Notes: generated by a model not told the origin, from the letters alone. A stretch of 64,000 nucleotides of DNA from Methylophaga sp. OBS3 (GCF_026319325.1 NZ_JAPDMU010000001.1:124001-188000); one strand, 5' to 3'; shown: positions 45,805 to 55,946, counted from the stretch's first letter. Made by a program: numbers and translations.

Positions 45805-46488
45805 CTAACTTGCAGCAGCGCCTGCCAAGCCTTTAGCGGTTTTTGGTTGACGCGCTTTATGGCGTGCATCAATGACATTTTTTAATGCCACAATTAAACC
45901 AAGACCAATAAAGGCGCCAGGTGGCAACAATGCCAGCAGAAAACCGCGGTAGTCTTCAAAAACGGTAATCGTCAGGCCTCGCGCAGCTTCCCCAAACATC
46001 AGGTGAGCATCACTGAATAATGTGCCACTGCCCAACAATTCGCGAAACGCACCGAGCACCACCAGTACTAATAAGAAACCTACCCCCATCATGAAACCAT
46101 CAAGTAGTGATGGCAGCACACTATTACGTGCAGCAAAAGCTTCAGCACGACCAATAATGGAGCAGTTGGTCACGATAAGTGGAATAAAAATACCGAGAAT
46201 CAAATACAGCTCGTGAAACCATGCATTCATCGACAGTTCAATCGCTGTAACGATAGAGGCGATGATCATGACAAACACGGGTAAGCGAGCTTCATCAGGA
46301 ATGTTATTTCGTAATAACGAAATCGTGCCGTTTGACGCGACTAATGTCAGGATGGTGGCTAATCCTAAGCCCAGCCCATTAATTACATTATTGGTTACCG
46401 CCAATAATGGGCATAAACCGAGTAGCTGAACTAGCCCCGGATTATTTTTCCAGAGGCCATCCTGAATGATCTGACTGTATACACTCAT
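45805..46488 (-). CDS. rnfE: Electron transport complex subunit RnfE
   Basis: Integral membrane subunit of the Rnf complex, 227 residues, with six helices. Conserved Cys residues sit in [14 protein letters not shown] and [14 protein letters not shown], which coordinate an iron-sulfur centre shared with RnfA. It overlaps rnfG by four bases. Rnf couples ferredoxin and NAD electron transfer to sodium or proton pumping; the E. coli counterpart (Rsx) reduces SoxR. No soxR is in view, so the energetic role is more likely here. Confidence 0.96.
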   Translation of the reverse strand: MSVYSQIIQDGLWKNNPGLVQLLGLCPLLAVTNNVINGLGLGLATILTLVASNGTISLLRNNIPDEARLPVFVMIIASIVTAIELSMNAWFHELYLILGIFIPLIVTNCSIIGRAEAFAARNSVLPSLLDGFMMGVGFLLVLVVLGAFRELLGSGTLFSDAHLMFGEAARGLTITVFEDYRGFLLALLPPGAFIGLGLIVALKNVIDARHKARQPKTAKGLAGAAAS

Positions 46489-47123
46489 GGGGTATCCTCA
46501 CCTTTGGCAAACAGTTCATCACGGTTTGCTTCAAAATATTCTAAAGCGCCACGAATCGCTTTAACGACAGCTCGTGGTGTGATGGTGGCACCGGTAAATT
46601 GGTCAAATTGACCACCATCTTTTTTAACATGCCATTGGCTTTTTTCTGGCTGACCTAATGACAAGCCTGCAAATTGCAGGATCCAATCATTACGTTTGAC
46701 ATCAATTTTGTCGCCAAGTCCTGGTGTTTCTTTGTGATTAATAACACGAACACCAGCGATACTGCCGTCAACATAAATACCAATCAGCATACGAATACTG
46801 CCGCTGTAACCATCAGGTGCCACAGTTGTAAATACAGCAGCAACAGGCTCGTTATTCATACGAGCACGAAACACACTGCTGTCTTCTGTTGTACCTAATG
46901 CTGGCGTTGCTGGCAGGGTAATGGTGTCTTGCAGAATCTGATTATCGAACTGATCTTCAGGCACCAAAACACTAATCGCTTCTAGCAATGCTTCACGTTC
47001 ATTTTCAGCAATTTGAGCGCGCGTGTTTTCTTCGGTTAATGCAACCAATGCTGTGGCACTAATTGCAAATAACGCGAGCATCAAACTGACCCGAATAACC
47101 GGGTTTTGCCAAAGTGCCTGCAT
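46485..47123 (-). CDS. rnfG: Electron transport complex subunit RnfG
   Basis: FMN-binding periplasmic-facing subunit, 212 residues. One N-terminal transmembrane helix is followed by an FMN-binding domain, in which TGAT (residues 177-180) fits the [ST]GAT motif whose last Thr carries covalent [16 protein letters not shown] is the conserved block preceding it. It overlaps rnfD by one base and rnfE by four. Confidence 0.96.
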   Translation of the reverse strand: MQALWQNPVIRVSLMLALFAISATALVALTEENTRAQIAENEREALLEAISVLVPEDQFDNQILQDTITLPATPALGTTEDSSVFRARMNNEPVAAVFTTVAPDGYSGSIRMLIGIYVDGSIAGVRVINHKETPGLGDKIDVKRNDWILQFAGLSLGQPEKSQWHVKKDGGQFDQFTGATITPRAVVKAIRGALEYFEANRDELFAKGEDTP

Positions 47124-48148
47124 TAGCGTGCTCCGTAGACTTTTGGCTGTGTGTAATAATCGATAAGTGGTACCAGCATATTCATAATAATCACGGCAAA
47201 AGCAACCGCATCAGGGTAACCACCCCAAATCCGGATGATATAAACCAACATGCCAACACCCGCACCGAAAACCAAACGGCCTTTTAGTGTGGTGGAGCCG
47301 GAAACCGGATCGGTTGCAATAAAAAACGCACCCAACATAAAACCACCACTTAACAGGTGGAAAACTGGCGAGCCAGTTAATTGCGGGGCGATTAACCAAG
47401 TCACCGTACTGATTGCTAATAAACCCGCAATCATGGCAACTGGAACATGCCAGCTAATGATCTTGCGATACATTAGCCACAAACCACCCAATGCAAACCA
47501 GATGTTGATCCACTCCCAACCAATACCTCCAAACAAACCATACATCGGTTGGCTGGCAACATAATCAGGCGAACGCATCATGCTGATTTGGGTTTTCATA
47601 TTGTCTAGTGGTGTGGCGCCGGATAAAGCATCCATTCCCAGACCTTGCCATTGACCTGTAAAAATGACATTTAGCGCAGTCATAAAGCCAACAGGTTGAT
47701 CAGCAAGACTATTCACGGGCAACCATGTGGTCATTTCGACTGGAAATGAAATCAGCAGAAGCACATAACCGATCATGGCGGGGTTAAACGGGTTGTAGCC
47801 CAAACCACCATATAAGTGCTTAGCAAAAATAATCGCAAAACTGATACCAATCACTGTCAACCACCATGGTGATAGAGGCGGAATGGCGATCGCAAGCAAT
47901 ACGGCGGTCACGACAGCACTACCATCACTCAAAAAAGGCTTAAGCGGACGTCCACGTAAACGTAGCATCAGGGCTTCGCTGGCAACTGCGGTCACAGCTG
48001 CAATCGTGATGTTAATGAGTACCGCGGTACCAAAAAAGTACACCATCACAACAATGGCTGGAATCAATGCCAGCAACACTTGCAACATATGTGAAGTGAC
48101 ACGGTTAGCGCCAGCCAAAAACGGCGGGCTTAGCCGAAAAATTGGCAT
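47123..48148 (-). CDS. rnfD: Electron transport complex subunit RnfD
   Basis: Membrane subunit of 341 residues related to NqrB, binding covalent FMN through the Thr of SGAT (residues 176-179, in DALSGATPLDNMK). GGLGYNPFNPAMIGY and FIATDPVSGSTT are the family's other signatures. It overlaps rnfC and rnfG by one base each. Confidence 0.96.
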   Translation of the reverse strand: MPIFRLSPPFLAGANRVTSHMLQVLLALIPAIVVMVYFFGTAVLINITIAAVTAVASEALMLRLRGRPLKPFLSDGSAVVTAVLLAIAIPPLSPWWLTVIGISFAIIFAKHLYGGLGYNPFNPAMIGYVLLLISFPVEMTTWLPVNSLADQPVGFMTALNVIFTGQWQGLGMDALSGATPLDNMKTQISMMRSPDYVASQPMYGLFGGIGWEWINIWFALGGLWLMYRKIISWHVPVAMIAGLLAISTVTWLIAPQLTGSPVFHLLSGGFMLGAFFIATDPVSGSTTLKGRLVFGAGVGMLVYIIRIWGGYPDAVAFAVIIMNMLVPLIDYYTQPKVYGAR

Positions 48149-49698
48149 TAGTTTTTCTCCTCGGCAGCCGTACTTTCATCCGATTTTGGTTGGACTTTAT
48201 CGCCTGCTGCTTTCTCTTTTGCTTCCTTAGCTGCAGCAGCTTTTTTCGATGCTTCTAACGCGGCTTTACGCTGCGCTTGACGCTCTTCTTTTTCAAGACG
48301 CTCGCGCTCAAGTCGCTCTAAACGACTTTCATGACGTTCACGTGCTAAGTCTGATTTACGTTGCTCACGCTCTTGGTTCATGATTTCCGTTTTGGCAAAA
48401 CGGAAATACGACACCAAAGGAATTTTGCTCGGGCAAACGTAATCGCAGCAGCCACATTCAATACAATCAAACAGTTTGTAATCACGCGCAGTATCAAACT
48501 CTTTTGAGCGTGAATACCAATACAACTGTTGCGGTAACAAACTTGCCGGACAAACATCTGCACAATCACCACAGCGAATACATGGCAGTGGTTCGCTGGC
48601 AGGCGCCACATCTTCAACACCGACCAAAATGCAGTTTGCCGTTTTGGTAATAGGTAATTCATCACCTGCAAGGCTATAACCCATCATTGGGCCACCCTGA
48701 ATAAAGGGCTCATCAGGCTGACGACGAGTCTCACAAAATGCCAGCAGGTCACTGATTGGCGTACCAAACAGCGTTTCAAAGTTACCTGCATGTGGAACGT
48801 CCGTTCCGGTGACCGTCACAATTCGTGAAATCAGCGGTTCACCGTAATTCACAGCACGCGCCACAGCATAAGCTGTACCCGGGTTATGACAGACAATACC
48901 AATATCAATCGGTAAACCGTTACTTGGTACTTCTTTACCGGTCACCACTTGAATTAACTGCTTTTCACCACCTGTTGGGTAGCGGGTTGGCACCACCACA
49001 ACATCAATATTTTTAAGTTCTGTACGCGCAGCCAAAGCCAGTTGCATTGCTGAGATTGAAGCTGGCTTATTATCCTCGATGGCAATAATCACTTCTGCGG
49101 CATTCAAGGCATGACGCATAATTTCAATACCATCAATAATGCCTTCAGCCCGCTCACGCATTAGCATTGTGTCGCAAGTGATGTAAGGCTCACATTCGGC
49201 ACCATTGATGAGCAGCAAATCGACTTGATGATGCACACCCGGGTTGAGCTTAATGAAACTCGGGAAGCCTGCACCACCTAAACCAACAATACCGGCATCA
49301 CGCACGATTTGACGGATTTCATGTGCTGATAAAGTTTTGTAATCGGCAACTGGTTGACGCTCAACCCACCGATCTTCACCATCAGTTTCAATAATCACAC
49401 AAAGTGCAGATAAACCTGATGGGTGTGGAATAGGGCGTTCTTCAATGGCAACAATTTTGCCTGAAGTTGGCGCATGCAAACAGACTGATACGTGACCTTC
49501 AGCACGACCAATTCGCTGACCTTTTAAGACTTCATCACCGACCTCAACAACAGGCACAGCGGCTTCCCCGATGTGCTGTTGAAGCGGCAGGATCAGTTGT
49601 TTGCTAATAGGCGTTTTACGAATCGGCGTTTGCGTAGAACGTTTTTTATGACCGGGTAAATGCAAACCACCAGGGAAGTCACTAACTGGTGTCCGCAT
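48148..49698 (-). CDS. rnfC: Electron transport complex subunit RnfC
   Basis: NADH-dehydrogenase-like peripheral subunit, 516 residues. GLGGAGFPSFIKL and INGAECEPYITCD mark the NuoF-like core that binds NADH and FMN. Two [4Fe-4S] ferredoxin sites, CIRCGDCADVCPA and CIECGCCDYVCPS, follow. The last 100 residues form a Lys/Arg/Glu/Ala-rich coiled coil of variable length, typical of gammaproteobacterial RnfC. It overlaps rnfB and rnfD by one base each. Confidence 0.96.
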   Translation of the reverse strand: MRTPVSDFPGGLHLPGHKKRSTQTPIRKTPISKQLILPLQQHIGEAAVPVVEVGDEVLKGQRIGRAEGHVSVCLHAPTSGKIVAIEERPIPHPSGLSALCVIIETDGEDRWVERQPVADYKTLSAHEIRQIVRDAGIVGLGGAGFPSFIKLNPGVHHQVDLLLINGAECEPYITCDTMLMRERAEGIIDGIEIMRHALNAAEVIIAIEDNKPASISAMQLALAARTELKNIDVVVVPTRYPTGGEKQLIQVVTGKEVPSNGLPIDIGIVCHNPGTAYAVARAVNYGEPLISRIVTVTGTDVPHAGNFETLFGTPISDLLAFCETRRQPDEPFIQGGPMMGYSLAGDELPITKTANCILVGVEDVAPASEPLPCIRCGDCADVCPASLLPQQLYWYSRSKEFDTARDYKLFDCIECGCCDYVCPSKIPLVSYFRFAKTEIMNQEREQRKSDLARERHESRLERLERERLEKEERQAQRKAALEASKKAAAAKEAKEKAAGDKVQPKSDESTAAEEKN

Positions 49699-50255
49699 TA
49701 ACCTTTACTCCGTTCTAACTTAACGTGCGATGGATCTGGCCAGCGCCATGTGTGTGGATTTGGTTGGGTTTCAACCATATCAATACAATCAACAGGGCAT
49801 GGCTCAACACAAAGCTCACAACCAGTACATTCGTTGGCAATTACTGTATGCATATGTTTTGCAGCACCCAAAATCGCATCAACCGGGCAAGCCTGAATAC
49901 ATAAAGTACAGCCGATGCAGCGCTCTTCATCGATAACAGCCAACATTTTCGGCTTTTCAACACCGCACTCTTCATCAAGTGGTTTTGGTTCGACATCAAG
50001 CAAATCAGCTAACGCTTGAATGGTCGCTTCACCACCTGGTGGGCAGCGATTGATGTCGACTTCACCTGCGGCAATAGCTTCAGCATAAGGGCGGCAACCG
50101 GCAAAGCTACATTGTCCGCATTGCGTTTGCGGCAGGATCTTGTCGATTTGATCGACAATAGGATCGCCTTCAACTTTGAAGCGAATCGAAGCATAGCCAA
50201 GCACTAAACCCAGCACTAAGGCCAGCAATGTAATAGCAATAATTGCAGTTAACAT
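49698..50255 (-). CDS. rnfB: Electron transport complex subunit RnfB
   Basis: Ferredoxin-type entry subunit, 185 residues. An N-terminal anchor helix (3-25) is followed by a four-cysteine cluster, [11 protein letters not shown] with Cys75 in RCPPGG. Two further [4Fe-4S] sites, [14 protein letters not shown] and [14 protein letters not shown], are complete. The ATG follows rnfA by 15 bases. Confidence 0.96.
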   Translation of the reverse strand: MLTAIIAITLLALVLGLVLGYASIRFKVEGDPIVDQIDKILPQTQCGQCSFAGCRPYAEAIAAGEVDINRCPPGGEATIQALADLLDVEPKPLDEECGVEKPKMLAVIDEERCIGCTLCIQACPVDAILGAAKHMHTVIANECTGCELCVEPCPVDCIDMVETQPNPHTWRWPDPSHVKLERSKG

Positions 50256-50270
50256 ATCTTTTGGCCGTCC

Positions 50271-50852
50271 TTAAACCTTAACCAGACCTGCAAAGCCCAT
50301 AAATGCCATAGACATTAAGCCAGCAGTGATAAGTCCGATTGCTGCACCTTGGAAGGCAACAGGTACGTCGGCAGCTGCTAAGCGTTCACGCATCGCGGCA
50401 AAAATAATCAGTACCATTGAGAAACCAACAGCAGCACCAAAGCCATATAGCGCTGACTCTAAAAAGCCATGTTGTTCTTGGACATTTAACAGAGCCACAC
50501 CTAATACCGCACAGTTAGTGGTGATCAACGGTAAAAAAATCCCTAATACTTGGTAAAGCAGCGGACTGGTTTTGTGTACAACCATTTCGGTAAATTGCAC
50601 CACGACAGCAATCACAAAAATAAAGCTAATCGTCCGTAAGAACTCGATACCAAACGGTGCCAGTAAAAACTCATTGATGAGATAACTGCTGATCGAAGAC
50701 AGGGTTAAGACAAATGTCGTGGCTAACGCCATACCCATCGCCGTTTCTAATTTGCGTGAAACACCCATGAACGGACACAGGCCGAGGAATTTCACCAGCA
50801 CAATGTTGTTCACCAGAATGGTGCTAATTAGAATTAGGGCGTAATCGGCCAT
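50271..50852 (-). CDS. rnfA: Electron transport complex subunit RnfA
   Basis: Six-helix membrane subunit, 193 residues, first gene of the rnfABCDGE-nth operon. [11 protein letters not shown] and [13 protein letters not shown] carry the conserved cysteines that, with RnfE, hold an iron-sulfur centre in the membrane. A promoter with a perfect -10 box lies about 90 bases upstream. Confidence 0.96.
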   Translation of the reverse strand: MADYALILISTILVNNIVLVKFLGLCPFMGVSRKLETAMGMALATTFVLTLSSISSYLINEFLLAPFGIEFLRTISFIFVIAVVVQFTEMVVHKTSPLLYQVLGIFLPLITTNCAVLGVALLNVQEQHGFLESALYGFGAAVGFSMVLIIFAAMRERLAAADVPVAFQGAAIGLITAGLMSMAFMGFAGLVKV

Positions 50853-50943
50853 TTAATAACCTACTGATTTTCTCAGGAATTAACTTAAATTTTATCGTTA
50901 AAACTCATGTAAATACGGCCAAAAAGCCGTTTGTAAGCAGGGC

Positions 50944-50973
50944 ATTATAACGCAGCAGAGCTAGTTTTCATAA
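50944..50973 (-). promoter_or_regulatory. Putative promoter of the rnf operon
   Basis: On the minus strand TATAAT (50949-50944) is preceded, with an 18-base spacer, by TTATGA (50973-50968). The -10 is perfect, the -35 poor. Confidence 0.45.
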
Positions 50974-51035
50974 GGCAAAATATTGATTTGCTTATTTAAA
51001 AAAGCTATTTAGACAATCAGTCAGAAGATTTTAAA

Positions 51036-51064
51036 ACAATAAAGCCAGCAAACTAACTGGCTTT
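51036..51064 (-). terminator. Terminator of the DAHP synthase gene, overlapping its stop codon
   Basis: Stem AAAGCCAG / CTGGCTTT (51064-51057 with 51048-51041 on the minus strand) with an eight-base loop that contains the TAG stop. It is followed by ATTGTTTT. Confidence 0.6.
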
Positions 51065-52129
51065 AACTGCCTTATTTTTTTCACGTCGGGCGCGAACTGC
51101 AGCAGCAAGCTCACGCAGTAATGGGGCACTGTCATCCCATGCCATGCAAGCATCAGTGATACTTTGGCCGTAGGTCAGTGGTTTGCCGGGTTCTGCATTT
51201 TGGCGGCCACCAACCAAATTACTTTCCAGCATTAAACCAATAATTCTTGAGTCGCCATTAGCTACTTGTGCAGCAACATCACGTACTACAGTTGGTTGCT
51301 GTACATGGCTTTTACCGCTATTAGCATGACTACAGTCCACCATCAATCGAACAGGTTGACCACTTTGCGAAATGACCTCAGCTGCTTCGTTAATGCTTTC
51401 AGCATCGTAATTTGGTTTTTTTCCGCCACGCAAAATGACATGGCAATCCGGGTTGCCTGTCGTCGAAAAAATCGCTGAACGGCCAGATTTTGTTACTGAC
51501 ATAAAGTGATGAGGTCTTGATGCTGACAAACACGCATCAACGGCAATCTGTAAGCCACCGTCTGTCGCGTTTTTGAAACCTACAGGGCATGACAAACCTG
51601 ATGCGAGCTCTCGGTGAGCCTGACTTTCAGTTGTTCGTGCACCAATAGCGCCCCAAGAAACCAAATCAGCAATATACTGTGGGCTGATTAGATCAAGGTA
51701 TTCAGTAGCAGCAGGGATACCCATTTCAGCCAGATCGAGTAACAATTTGCGCGCGATATGCAAACCATCGTTGATTTTGAAACTACCATCTAGGTAAGGA
51801 TCATTAATCAGACCTTTCCAACCAACAACAGAACGTGGCTTTTCAAAGTAAACGCGCATGATGATATGTAAATCATCAGCCAACTCAGTCATCAAATGCT
51901 GTAAACGCGTAGCGTAATCACGTGCTGCATTTGGGTCATGAATGGAACATGGGCCAATAATGACAATCAGTCGATCGTCTTGTTGATGCAAGATTGCTTG
52001 GGTCGCACTACGGGCGTTAAAAACCGTCTCCGAAGCGGGTTCGGTCAGAGGTAATTGTTCATGTAACTGTGCTGGCGGCAATACTTCTTGAATGCCGACA
52101 ATACGTAAATCATCTGTGCTGAAAAGCAT
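51053..52129 (-). CDS. 3-deoxy-7-phosphoheptulonate synthase (DAHP synthase, class I)
   Basis: First enzyme of the shikimate pathway, joining phosphoenolpyruvate and erythrose 4-phosphate, 358 residues. Family landmarks are IIGPCSIHDPNAARDYA, the RVYFEKPRSVVGWKGLINDP block and CHVILRGGKKPNYD. DCSHANSGK near the C terminus carries metal ligands. Which of the AroF/AroG/AroH feedback types it represents cannot be told from sequence alone, so no symbol is given. It is the last gene of the minus-strand run before the divergent MaoC gene. Confidence 0.95.
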   Translation of the reverse strand: MLFSTDDLRIVGIQEVLPPAQLHEQLPLTEPASETVFNARSATQAILHQQDDRLIVIIGPCSIHDPNAARDYATRLQHLMTELADDLHIIMRVYFEKPRSVVGWKGLINDPYLDGSFKINDGLHIARKLLLDLAEMGIPAATEYLDLISPQYIADLVSWGAIGARTTESQAHRELASGLSCPVGFKNATDGGLQIAVDACLSASRPHHFMSVTKSGRSAIFSTTGNPDCHVILRGGKKPNYDAESINEAAEVISQSGQPVRLMVDCSHANSGKSHVQQPTVVRDVAAQVANGDSRIIGLMLESNLVGGRQNAEPGKPLTYGQSITDACMAWDDSAPLLRELAAAVRARREKNKAVKAS

Positions 52130-52311
52130 AATTGATGACGCCCGAGGTCAATAACAAAGCCGTAATTGTACCTGCTAGGCCATGTTTAGGCTATGACGAG
52201 CCGGCTTCAAATTTACGGTTTTTTTGAATGACAATAAGTGACTGTGTCAATAATTTAGCTGGCACGTTAACTGCTTAACATAATTGCTAAGGACAAAGGT
52301 GTCAGAATTTA

Positions 52312-52330
52312 TTCAATAAGCTATATTGAA
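52312..52330. promoter_or_regulatory. Operator-like palindrome before the MaoC gene
   Basis: TTCAATA-AGCTA-TATTGAA is a perfect 7-base inverted repeat, ending 17 bases before the chosen ATG. Its AT-rich dimeric form suits a helix-turn-helix repressor; the regulator is unknown. Confidence 0.4.
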
Positions 52331-52347
52331 CCATGGAAGGAGCAGTT

Positions 52348-53028
52348 ATGCGATTAGTTGACTCATTAAAACAAAGTCAGGAAAAGATCGAATCCATGAA
52401 TGCCGAGTTTAGGCTGAAGGTGGAGGAGAAACTGCGTGATTGGCCTCAGCGTCTAAATCGCACTCTGACTGACATGCGTAATTTATCGTTGCCTTGGGGC
52501 CAATTATGGTTTTGGCATGATGAGGGCACTATTGCTGAGCATGAGCAATTAGACCCACAAGTAGCCATGGCGCAGGTTAAAGCACGTATTGAGCAACAAA
52601 TGATCGATACGGTGGATATCGGTGAGTGGTTTACCATCAATCAAAAAAGTATCGACAGATTTGCTGCTGTAACAGGTGATCAGCAATGGATCCATACCGA
52701 TCCACAACGTGCAGCGCAAGAGTCACCGTTCAAATCTACTGTGGCACATGGGTTTTTGACCTTGTCGCTTATTCCCATGCTGACCGACAGCGTAGATCCA
52801 CATAATAATCCTTACCCAGAAGCGAAAATGATCGTTAACTCTGGCATGGAACAAGTTCGGTTTCTGGCACCGGTTAAACCGGGGATGCGAATTCGTGCTT
52901 GTAGCAAGATTATTGAAATGCGTCCCGGTCGTCGCTGGATTGAGCTGGTTCGCGAAGTCACCATTGAAATCGAAAACAGTAAACGACCAGCTTGTGTTGC
53001 CGCGCTAGTGATTCGCCTATATTTTTAA
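52348..53028 (+). CDS. MaoC family (R)-specific enoyl hydratase-like protein
   Basis: Hot-dog-fold protein of 226 residues with an unusual N-terminal extension of about 85 residues, helical and charged. The MaoC domain follows (about 90-225), with FAAVTGDQQWIHTDP containing the catalytic Asp/His pair and AHGFLTLSLIPML. Family members hydrate enoyl-CoA or act in polyhydroxyalkanoate and fatty-acid metabolism; the substrate is not evident. ATG at 52348 has an ideal GGAAGGAG spacing, so the ATG at 52333, inside that site, was rejected. Confidence 0.88.
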   Translation: MRLVDSLKQSQEKIESMNAEFRLKVEEKLRDWPQRLNRTLTDMRNLSLPWGQLWFWHDEGTIAEHEQLDPQVAMAQVKARIEQQMIDTVDIGEWFTINQKSIDRFAAVTGDQQWIHTDPQRAAQESPFKSTVAHGFLTLSLIPMLTDSVDPHNNPYPEAKMIVNSGMEQVRFLAPVKPGMRIRACSKIIEMRPGRRWIELVREVTIEIENSKRPACVAALVIRLYF

Positions 53029-53035
53029 GCAAATC

Positions 53036-54520
53036 TTAGTTTAGCGGTACACCATTAAATAATGACGCGTTTAACCATAAATGCACCCAGATGCTGACGG
53101 CATAACCTAAAGCAATTGCCCAAATCCATTTTAAGTGGCCAAAGAACGTGTAAATACCCCGTGCTTGCCCCATGACTGCCACACCGGCAGCTGAGCCAAT
53201 TGATAACAATGAGCCACCGACACCAGCCGTTAGTGTGACTAATAACCATTGACCTTGGCTCATTTCCGGCATCATTGATAACACCGCAAACATTACCGGA
53301 ATATTATCGATAACCGCTGAGATAAGGCCGACCAAGATATTGGCTTGGGTTGCACCTAAATCACCATAAAGTAATTGTGAGCCAACACTGAGATAGCCGA
53401 TGGTACCTAAACCGCCAACACATAAAATGATGCCGTAGAAAAACATCAAGGTATCCCATTCGGCTTGTTGTAATTGTTTAAAAATATTAAACGGTTGCTG
53501 AGATTGGGTTTCATCCTGCAAGTTAAATGGTGTTTCACCATCATTTTCACGGCGGCTAAGGTGTTTTTTGTCACGCATTTTAAGCACATAACCGTAAAGT
53601 TTTAATAATCCTAAACCAGTCATCATGCCCATGACCGGGGGTAAATGCAGATAATGGTGACCGCTGGCTGCCATTGCAATTGTCAGGATAAATAACCCGA
53701 CCACGACAAATGCACCTGGCTTTAATAAGGCTTTCTCTTGAATAGGTAATGCCGCGACATTACGAATAGCTAATGACATTAACAGGGCAGGGATTAACCA
53801 GTTCACTAAAGACGGTACAAACAAAGCAAAAAACTCGGTGAAATCAAGAACGCCTTTTTGCCAAACCATTAAGGTTGTAATGTCACCAAAGGGACTGAAC
53901 GCACCACCGGCATTGGCAGCAACGACGATGTTGATACAAGCAACAGCAATAAACTTATGATTACCTGCAGCAACAGTCATCACTACTGTCGCCATCAACA
54001 ATGCTGTTGTTAAATTATCGGCAACAGGTGAAATGAAAAATGCCATTAAACCGGTTAGCCAAAAGACGCTACGCAGCGTATAGCCCTGATTGACCAACCA
54101 AGCACGAATACCGTCGAAAACACCACGTTCACCCATGGTATTAATAAAAGTCATCGCGGCTAGCAAAAATAAGAACAGCTCGGCGTATTCCAATAAGTTA
54201 TGGCGGATCATGGTTGCCGCTGTGTGATGGAATACTGGATCAGATTGTTGTGCGTAAATGACGGCAATTAAAGCCCAAATTAAACCGGCTGCGATGATCA
54301 CCGGTTTAGATTTACGCATATGGATTTCTTCTTCGAGAATGACCAAAGCATAAGCAACGAAGAAGATAGCTAATGCTGCAAAGCCAACCCAATGCTGGGT
54401 TAAATCTAAAAGCGCAATTTCAGCATCTGAAGCGAAACCAGCGATGGGTAATAACAACAAACTCCAAAAAACAGCCCATTTTGCACTCAAATGAGCCTTA
54501 ATCATCGCGTTTAGTTTCAT
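53036..54520 (-). CDS. nhaD: Na+/H+ antiporter NhaD
   Basis: Inner-membrane antiporter of the ion transporter superfamily, 494 residues. It has roughly a dozen helices and the diagnostic blocks SPVADNLTTALLMATVVM and INIVVAANAGGAFSPFGDITTLMVWQ. VLVGLISAVIDNIPVMFAVL in the second half holds the paired Asp-Asn site. It exports sodium at alkaline pH and is typical of Vibrio, Halomonas and Alkalimonas. The N terminus (about 1-30) looks like a signal peptide, as seen in several NhaD proteins. Together with the Mrp operon it gives two independent sodium-extrusion systems. Confidence 0.95.
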   Translation of the reverse strand: MKLNAMIKAHLSAKWAVFWSLLLLPIAGFASDAEIALLDLTQHWVGFAALAIFFVAYALVILEEEIHMRKSKPVIIAAGLIWALIAVIYAQQSDPVFHHTAATMIRHNLLEYAELFLFLLAAMTFINTMGERGVFDGIRAWLVNQGYTLRSVFWLTGLMAFFISPVADNLTTALLMATVVMTVAAGNHKFIAVACINIVVAANAGGAFSPFGDITTLMVWQKGVLDFTEFFALFVPSLVNWLIPALLMSLAIRNVAALPIQEKALLKPGAFVVVGLFILTIAMAASGHHYLHLPPVMGMMTGLGLLKLYGYVLKMRDKKHLSRRENDGETPFNLQDETQSQQPFNIFKQLQQAEWDTLMFFYGIILCVGGLGTIGYLSVGSQLLYGDLGATQANILVGLISAVIDNIPVMFAVLSMMPEMSQGQWLLVTLTAGVGGSLLSIGSAAGVAVMGQARGIYTFFGHLKWIWAIALGYAVSIWVHLWLNASLFNGVPLN

Positions 54521-54582
54521 GGTTATGTTTGGCCGGTCATTAAAAATCGCTTAATCATACGCCCTGTTTGTGGAATCGCAAG

Positions 54583-55056
54583 CTACGAAGACATCACCTT
54601 TTGGTAAAAGCCTTCCGAGGCATCGGTCACCAAATCAAAGACGTGTTCAAAGCCTTGAGGACCGCCATAATATGGATCAGGCACATCACGCTCATTGCGT
54701 TCCGGCGCGTAATCTAAAAACAGCTGCACTTTGTGTTGATACTCAGCAGGGCAAGCACGTTGCAGAATCTGCAAATTGTCAGAATCCATCGCCAGAATGT
54801 AGTCAAATTCTTCAAAGTCGCTATTTGAAAATTTACGGGCACGGATGAACGATAAATCAATGCCGCGTTGTCTGGCTGTTTGCTGGGCACGACTGTCAGG
54901 TTGTTCGCCAACATGGTAGGCATGTGTGCCAGCTGAATCGACTTGAAAGTGATTAAAGGTGTTTTTTTGCTTTAACAAATGGACGAAAACACCCTCAGCC
55001 GTTGGTGAACGACAAATGTTGCCCATACAAACGAATAGTACTTTGATCTGACGCAT
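54583..55056 (-). CDS. Low molecular weight protein-tyrosine phosphatase
   Basis: Cytoplasmic phosphatase of 157 residues. The P-loop CX5R occupies Cys10-Arg16 in VCMGNICRSP, with the general acid Asp in VPDPYYGG. The full family length and both catalytic parts are intact. Members dephosphorylate protein tyrosine or act on small phosphoesters. It lies two bases after the fructosamine kinase gene on the same strand, so the two form an operon, perhaps linked to protein repair; the link is inference. Confidence 0.95.
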   Translation of the reverse strand: MRQIKVLFVCMGNICRSPTAEGVFVHLLKQKNTFNHFQVDSAGTHAYHVGEQPDSRAQQTARQRGIDLSFIRARKFSNSDFEEFDYILAMDSDNLQILQRACPAEYQHKVQLFLDYAPERNERDVPDPYYGGPQGFEHVFDLVTDASEGFYQKVMSS

Positions 55057-55058
55057 GT

Positions 55059-55946
55059 TTATCCTTTTACTTCTGCTAGTAATTGATGAGTCATTGACTC
55101 TGCTTGGCCAAAGTAACCACCACCAAATAAGTTAACGTGATTAAGAATATGATAAAGGTTATACAAAGTCTTACGAACACGATAACCCGCATCAATATTT
55201 CTCACTGAGCGGTAACCGGCAAAAAAATCACTACCAAAACCACCAAATAATTCCGTCATCGCTAAGTCGGCCTCGGCATCACCGTAATAACAAGCAGGAT
55301 CAAATATCACTGGCTGACCAGCATCATCGGCAGCAGCATTACCACTCCACAAATCACCATGTAATAAAGACGGCTGTGGGGCGTAGTCAGTGAAAAAAGC
55401 CGGCACATTCTCAATAAGCAGCTCACCATTTTTTAATAACTGACCACCAAAGCCTCGTTTGGCAGCAAGTTGGTATTGATGTCGTAAACGTTGCTCTTGC
55501 CAGAAAGTAACCCAGTCATGTTGTCGGTCATTTGGTTGTGGTGTACTTCCAATGGTGTTGTCCATCGACCAGCCAAAGTAAGGCTGACCCTTCGCATGTA
55601 AATGCGCTAACTGCTCACCTAAAGTTGCATTAGCCTTACCGCGAAGGCTGCCTAAGGGAATATATTCCAGCACTAAAAAGCTATCGCTGGCAGTGCGGCC
55701 ATGGCAAATCACGGTTGGTACGCGAACCGCACTAATTACACTCATCTCCTGTAAACCGATGGCTTCGGCTGCAAACATCTCGGTTAAGTCAGGTCTATTG
55801 ACCTTAACGAAAAAATCGCCAGCCGGTGTTTCTAATAAATAAGCACTATTTATACAGCCGCCGCCAATACTGCGACTACTAAATGGCTGACAATTGTCAC
55901 CGGTTGCCAATTCAATTTCTGTGACGATAGCTGCTAAATCTGTCAT
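55059..55946 (-). CDS. Fructosamine kinase family protein
   Basis: Kinase-like protein of 295 residues that phosphorylates fructosamine or ribulosamine adducts so that they break down and deglycate proteins. The ATP site begins FFVKVNRPD, the hinge is FLVLEYIPLG, the catalytic block LLHGDLWSGNAAAD, and the metal site FDPACYYGDAEADLAM. The protein is full length. It is followed by a phosphatase gene two bases later. Confidence 0.93.
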   Translation of the reverse strand: MTDLAAIVTEIELATGDNCQPFSSRSIGGGCINSAYLLETPAGDFFVKVNRPDLTEMFAAEAIGLQEMSVISAVRVPTVICHGRTASDSFLVLEYIPLGSLRGKANATLGEQLAHLHAKGQPYFGWSMDNTIGSTPQPNDRQHDWVTFWQEQRLRHQYQLAAKRGFGGQLLKNGELLIENVPAFFTDYAPQPSLLHGDLWSGNAAADDAGQPVIFDPACYYGDAEADLAMTELFGGFGSDFFAGYRSVRNIDAGYRVRKTLYNLYHILNHVNLFGGGYFGQAESMTHQLLAEVKG

